From Pseudomonadota bacterium (GTDB lineage Bacteria > Desulfobacterota > Desulfobacteria > Desulfobacterales > Desulfobacteraceae), in assembly GCA_018816605.1 (NCBI GenBank), contig JAHIVS010000022.1:1-15828 (forward strand): a DNA stretch of 15,828 nucleotides, read 5' to 3'. The notes below the pieces were generated by a model that saw only the letters and a list, made by a program, of their open reading frames with translations, ran no database searches and was not told the DNA's origin. Positions 12,958-15,828 of the stretch are shown here, piece by piece. Within the stretch, counting starts at the first letter, position 1; each line of letters begins with the position of its first letter. The position numbers were made by a program, and so were the translations under genes.

Positions 12958-13710
12958 TTAAAAGATCATGATTTCCCCATCTGCCGGAATCAGCAGCTGA
13001 CGTGGGGATATCCCCCTTTCATCTGCCATGTCCCGCAGGTCTTTCCGGGTTACCATGGCATGGTCCAGGGCTTCCATGTGGGTGGCAATCACAACGGCTT
13101 CCGGTGCAAGCTTGCACAGTTCCATGGTCATTTGGGCATCCATGACAATGGGACCGCTGTCATCAAGGACTGCACCGCAGGAATGGGTCAGGATAATATC
13201 GGGTTTCACGGTTTTAACAAGGGTCTCAACCGCCTCACATAAAATGGTATCGCCTGCCCAGTAAACAAGAGGCTCATTGGCCGCTTTCAATAAAAAGCCT
13301 GCCACCTTCCCCAGGATATTTTCCCATTTTAGATTGCCGGCATGGCACCCCTTTGTCCGGGTTATCTCAATCCCCTCCCAGGTAACAACGGCGTCAATGG
13401 GTGTTACCCGGGAAAAGTTGCTTTCCCGGAGGGCATCTTCATGCCCGGGCCTGCAAAACAAAGGTATCTCCTTGGGCAGCCGTTCCTTTGCACCGGCATC
13501 AAAATGGTCCTGGTGAAGATGGGAAACCAGGACCATTTCAACTCCGCGAATCACATCTGCTGGGGGTATGGGCAATTCCACCACAGGATTTCTCTGTTTC
13601 CCGGCAAAAGATGAAATCCCGTGTTTTCCCAGGAGCATTGGATCTGTTAAAATGGTTTTTCCTGCAAAGGATATCTTCAGGGTCGCATTTCTGATCTGTT
13701 GTATTTTCAT
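12958..13710 (-). CDS. MBL-fold metal-dependent hydrolase (UlaG-like)
   Basis: A 250-residue metallo-beta-lactamase-fold protein with a complete two-metal site: H64-L-H66-Q-D68-H69 (SHLHQDHFD), H123 (GCHAG), D154 (WAGDT) and H211 (ATHMEALDH). The compact fold without an insertion and the early LTDPMLLG motif resemble the UlaG/YtnP-like group of metal-dependent hydrolases. The substrate is not evident; lactones and phosphoesters are typical of the superfamily. It has no signal peptide, so it should be cytoplasmic. A purine-rich site (AAGAGG) precedes the ATG at 13710. It sits between the DUF2284-type gene (64-base gap) and the VOC gene on the same strand, consistent with one transcript. Confidence 0.9.
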   Translation of the reverse strand: MKIQQIRNATLKISFAGKTILTDPMLLGKHGISSFAGKQRNPVVELPIPPADVIRGVEMVLVSHLHQDHFDAGAKERLPKEIPLFCRPGHEDALRESNFSRVTPIDAVVTWEGIEITRTKGCHAGNLKWENILGKVAGFLLKAANEPLVYWAGDTILCEAVETLVKTVKPDIILTHSCGAVLDDSGPIVMDAQMTMELCKLAPEAVVIATHMEALDHAMVTRKDLRDMADERGISPRQLLIPADGEIMIF

Positions 13711-13774
13711 GGAACAGGCCTCTTCTTATGGATCATGGGTCAGGGGTCACGGTATAACATTTCAACTATTTCAT

Positions 13775-14272
13775 CTAGGATACACAAACAAATCCGTACC
13801 GGTTCTGGACTTCATCCTTGTCTTTCAGGGGATGGCAGGGCAGATTATGCAATTTGGCAGTCGCGTAAACGTCTATCCCGAAAATGGCTTCACAGGGCCG
13901 GACCTTTAAGGGCTGGACACAGGCGCAGCCCTCGTCCACCGCACACTTTTTGCAAAGGCTGCAATACCGGATGGCAAAGGCCAGATGATGGCCATCCAAG
14001 AAAGCCTGGCGCTCTATCTCAAGCACGGCACGGCTCACATCCTGTCCATTGTTGGCATGGACCATCAGAATATGGGAATATGCCTGGATCATTTTCAGAC
14101 GCTCCTCATAAAGGGTGTCCCGTTTCTGACACTTGAAACTTTGATTGTCATGATTTTCACACCCCCAGTGACATTTTAAAAGGGTCCGGATATCGAAGAC
14201 CATTTCTTGGGGAGCAATAACCCTGGCATTTCTCATCTTCAATTTTAAGGCAAGATCCCTGTATTTTTCCAT
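13775..14272 (-). CDS. DUF2284-type Cys-rich metal-binding protein
   Basis: A 165-residue soluble protein with 11 Cys. The N-terminal part has C34-x3-C38-x9-C48 (LLKCHWGCEN). The C-terminal part has C104-x2-C107-x2-C110 (YCSLCKKC), C116, C118 and C127, then GIDVYAT. This matches the DUF2284 predicted metal-binding family (typical CxxCxxC followed by a RPxxEAxGIDVxAT segment; RPCEAIFGIDVYAT here). A metal or Fe-S cluster is likely; the activity is unknown. The ATG at 14272 is preferred over an in-frame start at 14302 because AGGAGA lies about 7 bases before it. It is the first gene of a probable three-gene - strand operon, divergent from the LysR gene. Confidence 0.83.
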   Translation of the reverse strand: MEKYRDLALKLKMRNARVIAPQEMVFDIRTLLKCHWGCENHDNQSFKCQKRDTLYEERLKMIQAYSHILMVHANNGQDVSRAVLEIERQAFLDGHHLAFAIRYCSLCKKCAVDEGCACVQPLKVRPCEAIFGIDVYATAKLHNLPCHPLKDKDEVQNRYGFVCVS

Positions 14273-14333
14273 TTTTTTCTCCTGTTCGCCCTTCCATTGC
14301 ATTCGTAAAAATATCCTGTTATTTAATTTTCCA

Positions 14334-14362
14334 TTGAAGTATCAAAGAAAGGTCATTATTGT
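14334..14362 (+). promoter_or_regulatory. Candidate lysR promoter
   Basis: TTGAAG (14334-14339) and TATTGT (14357-14362) are separated by 17 bases and point to a start near 14369, upstream of the LysR ATG at 14419. The -10 box forms the left end of a perfect palindrome. Confidence 0.45.
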
Positions 14363-14374
14363 CCATGGACAATA
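14357..14374. promoter_or_regulatory. Perfect 18-bp palindrome, likely LysR operator
   Basis: TATTGTCCATGGACAATA is perfectly self-complementary and contains the T-N11-A pattern common to LysR-type sites. It overlaps the predicted lysR -10 box and lies about 85 bases upstream of the divergent DUF2284-type gene. It could serve both autoregulation and control of the divergent operon. Confidence 0.62.
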
Positions 14375-14418
14375 TCCAAACACCGTGTGCTAAAATTTCC
14401 AACGCCGGATGGAGAAAA

Positions 14419-15291
14419 ATGGAACTATACCAGATCAATTCGTTTCTTGCCGTGGCCAAAACCCAGAACTTAACCCAGGCCGCCAAGAAAATCCACCTGA
14501 GCCCGTCGGCTGTCAGCTCCCAGATAAAAGCCCTGGAAGCCCACCTGAACCTGGTGCTTTTTAAAAGGACCACCAGGGGAATGATCCTTACCCAGGAAGG
14601 CGAAACCTTGATGATTGAGGCAAAAAAACTGCACCAGGCCGCACAGGACCTGGAGCAGGCGGCCCTGGATCTGCAGAGAAAACCGGCAGGAACCCTGAAT
14701 ATCGGGATTAATACAGACCCCGGATTTTTAAACATTTCCACTATCAGCCGCGGCCAGCCCGAAATCATGGTGACGTTTATTGAAACCCAGACCTTCACAA
14801 CGGCCCGGATGCTGACGACCCGGCAGATTGATGCGGGATTCCATTTCGGAGAACTCAAGGACCCGGAAATCTGTTCTTTTCCCCTGTCCCGGGTAATGGT
14901 CCGGGTGGTGTTGCCCAAAAACCTTGCCGAAGAAAATGAGACCGCCGACCTTGAAACTCTGGTAAAGCTTCCCTGGGTATGGACACGACACCACTGCCCT
15001 TTCCACCTGGCATTTAAGACCCATTTGGATCAATTGAACCTGACCCTGACACCGGTGGCCGATGCTGTTGATGAAAATATTGTCAAGGAACTGGTCAAAT
15101 CCGGAACGGGTGTCGCCCTGATGCGGGAAGACCAGGCGGCTGAACTGGTCAAACAGAATCTGGCAGGGATGTGGAAGGGACCGGGCATGGAAATCTCCCT
15201 GGCCATTGCCTGCCTTGAGAAGCGGAAAAATGATACAACCATTGCCGCCTTTGTTCGGCGTCTTGTCCAAAATTTCGGGCGTAACGATTAA
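14419..15291 (+). CDS. LysR-family transcriptional regulator
   Basis: A 291-residue LysR-type regulator. The winged helix-turn-helix (about 1-60) starts MELYQINSFLAVAKTQNLTQ and continues with AAKKIHLSPSAVSSQIKALE and RTTRGMILTQEGE. A linker helix (about 62-88) leads to the periplasmic-binding-protein-like effector domain from TLNIGINTDPGFL to the end. Two in-frame upstream starts (TTG 14359, ATG 14365) would add a non-conserved extension and lie in or before the predicted transcription start, so ATG 14419, with GGAG just upstream, is used. It is divergent from the DUF2284/MBL/VOC operon, its likely target. It ends 9 bases from the end of the convergent sigma-54 activator gene. Confidence 0.9.
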   Translation: MELYQINSFLAVAKTQNLTQAAKKIHLSPSAVSSQIKALEAHLNLVLFKRTTRGMILTQEGETLMIEAKKLHQAAQDLEQAALDLQRKPAGTLNIGINTDPGFLNISTISRGQPEIMVTFIETQTFTTARMLTTRQIDAGFHFGELKDPEICSFPLSRVMVRVVLPKNLAEENETADLETLVKLPWVWTRHHCPFHLAFKTHLDQLNLTLTPVADAVDENIVKELVKSGTGVALMREDQAAELVKQNLAGMWKGPGMEISLAIACLEKRKNDTTIAAFVRRLVQNFGRND

Positions 15292-15300
15292 AATAATTTT

Positions 15301-15828
15301 TTACAGGGGCGGGGTTCTTTTAATGCTCAGCTTCCGCATTCTGGAAGCAAAGGTAGACCGGTTGATACCCGAGGCCTTGGCAGCCCAGGTGATATTCCAA
15401 TTGTACTTTTTCAACAGGGAATGCACATAGATTTTTTCCAGGCCCGGCCAGGTCTGGCCTGTAAGATCCACCATAAACTCATTGTTCGATTGGGGATCTA
15501 AAAAGCCGGAAGCCGCATATGGGGCATCGGTTATGGGCGATTGCTCCCGGATATGGGGAGGAAGATTTCCTGCCTGAATATAGTCCTCGGGTGTGGTCAC
15601 CATCAGATACCGGATCAGATTTTCCAGTTCCCGGATATTTCCGGGCCAGTTGTAATTGATTAGCGACTGAAAAGCGTCCTGTGATATGCTGTTTATTTTC
15701 TTATGGTTTTCTTTTGAATAAAACTTTATGAAATGTTCGACAAACTGCGGAAGCTCTTCTTTTCTCTCTTTCAAAGAAGGGACATCTATTGAAATTACAT
15801 TGATCCGGTAATACAGGTCTTCCCTGAA
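15301..15828 (-). CDS. Sigma-54 enhancer-binding protein, C-terminal part (5' partial)
   Basis: The C-terminal ~175 residues of an NtrC-type activator of sigma-54 RNA polymerase; the gene continues beyond the right edge. The visible frame opens with FREDLYYRINVISIDVPSLK, a hallmark of the AAA+ domain (sensor I/Arg region), followed by the sensor II motif NWPGNIRELENLIRYLM. After a linker comes a Fis-type helix-turn-helix (NITWAAKASGINRSTFASRM). The GAFTGA loop, Walker motifs and sensory domain lie outside the window, so the signal is unknown. The TTG at 15774 is internal, not a start. It ends convergently with lysR, with no clear terminator between them. Confidence 0.93.
   Translation of the reverse strand, partial: FREDLYYRINVISIDVPSLKERKEELPQFVEHFIKFYSKENHKKINSISQDAFQSLINYNWPGNIRELENLIRYLMVTTPEDYIQAGNLPPHIREQSPITDAPYAASGFLDPQSNNEFMVDLTGQTWPGLEKIYVHSLLKKYNWNITWAAKASGINRSTFASRMRKLSIKRTPPL

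Noticed and set aside
1..15828. tRNA, rRNA, CRISPR array, IS element or prophage
   Set aside because: No cloverleaf sequence, spaced repeat array, transposase, integrase or terminal inverted repeat was seen by eye on either strand.

Overview
The window looks like a chromosomal segment of a Gram-negative anaerobe of the Desulfobacterota, most likely Desulfobacteraceae. That placement is an inference from gene order, protein style (a YkgJ-type Cys protein, a DUF2284-type Cys protein, a PAS domain with a Cys cluster, a sigma-54 activator) and a base composition near 50% GC by eye; no rRNA or other phylogenetic marker is present. No tRNA, rRNA, CRISPR array, insertion sequence or phage gene was seen. 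Coding density is high and no gap exceeds 300 bases.

Bases 1-5863 (+ strand) are a tight housekeeping run: yidC (5' end outside the window), jag/khpB, mnmE, a YkgJ-type Cys-cluster protein, a 117-residue unknown protein and a PrmA-like methyltransferase. yidC-jag-mnmE is the conserved block usually found near dnaA/rpmH/rnpA. From jag onward the genes overlap or lie within 11 bases of each other, so they are probably co-transcribed. The run ends in a hairpin plus T-run (5891-5917) that also overlaps a good sigma-70-like promoter.

Bases 5918-9488 (+ strand) hold a very small membrane protein that may be frameshifted, followed by a three-gene signalling unit. This unit comprises a CheA-type kinase whose P2 region is replaced by repeats resembling MshEN c-di-GMP-binding motifs, a CheY-like single-domain receiver, and a PAS(Cys4)-HisKA protein with no ATPase domain. 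No cheW, cheR, cheB or receptor gene is nearby, so this looks like a dedicated phosphorelay rather than a chemotaxis operon.

ssb lies convergently on the - strand (9590-10108), with a strong intrinsic terminator between it and the signalling unit. Divergent from ssb is a TrmB-type regulator followed 11 bases later by a RocD-like ornithine aminotransferase. The regulator's promoter has a perfect TTGACA, and a 13-bp inverted repeat covers its -10 box, which strongly suggests autoregulation.

Bases 12452-14272 (- strand) form a probable operon of a DUF2284-type Cys-rich protein, an MBL-fold hydrolase and a glyoxalase/VOC protein. A LysR regulator (14419-15291, +) is divergent from it, and a perfect 18-bp palindrome overlaps the LysR gene's own predicted -10 box. 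At the right edge lies the C-terminal part of a sigma-54 enhancer-binding protein (- strand), which continues beyond the window.
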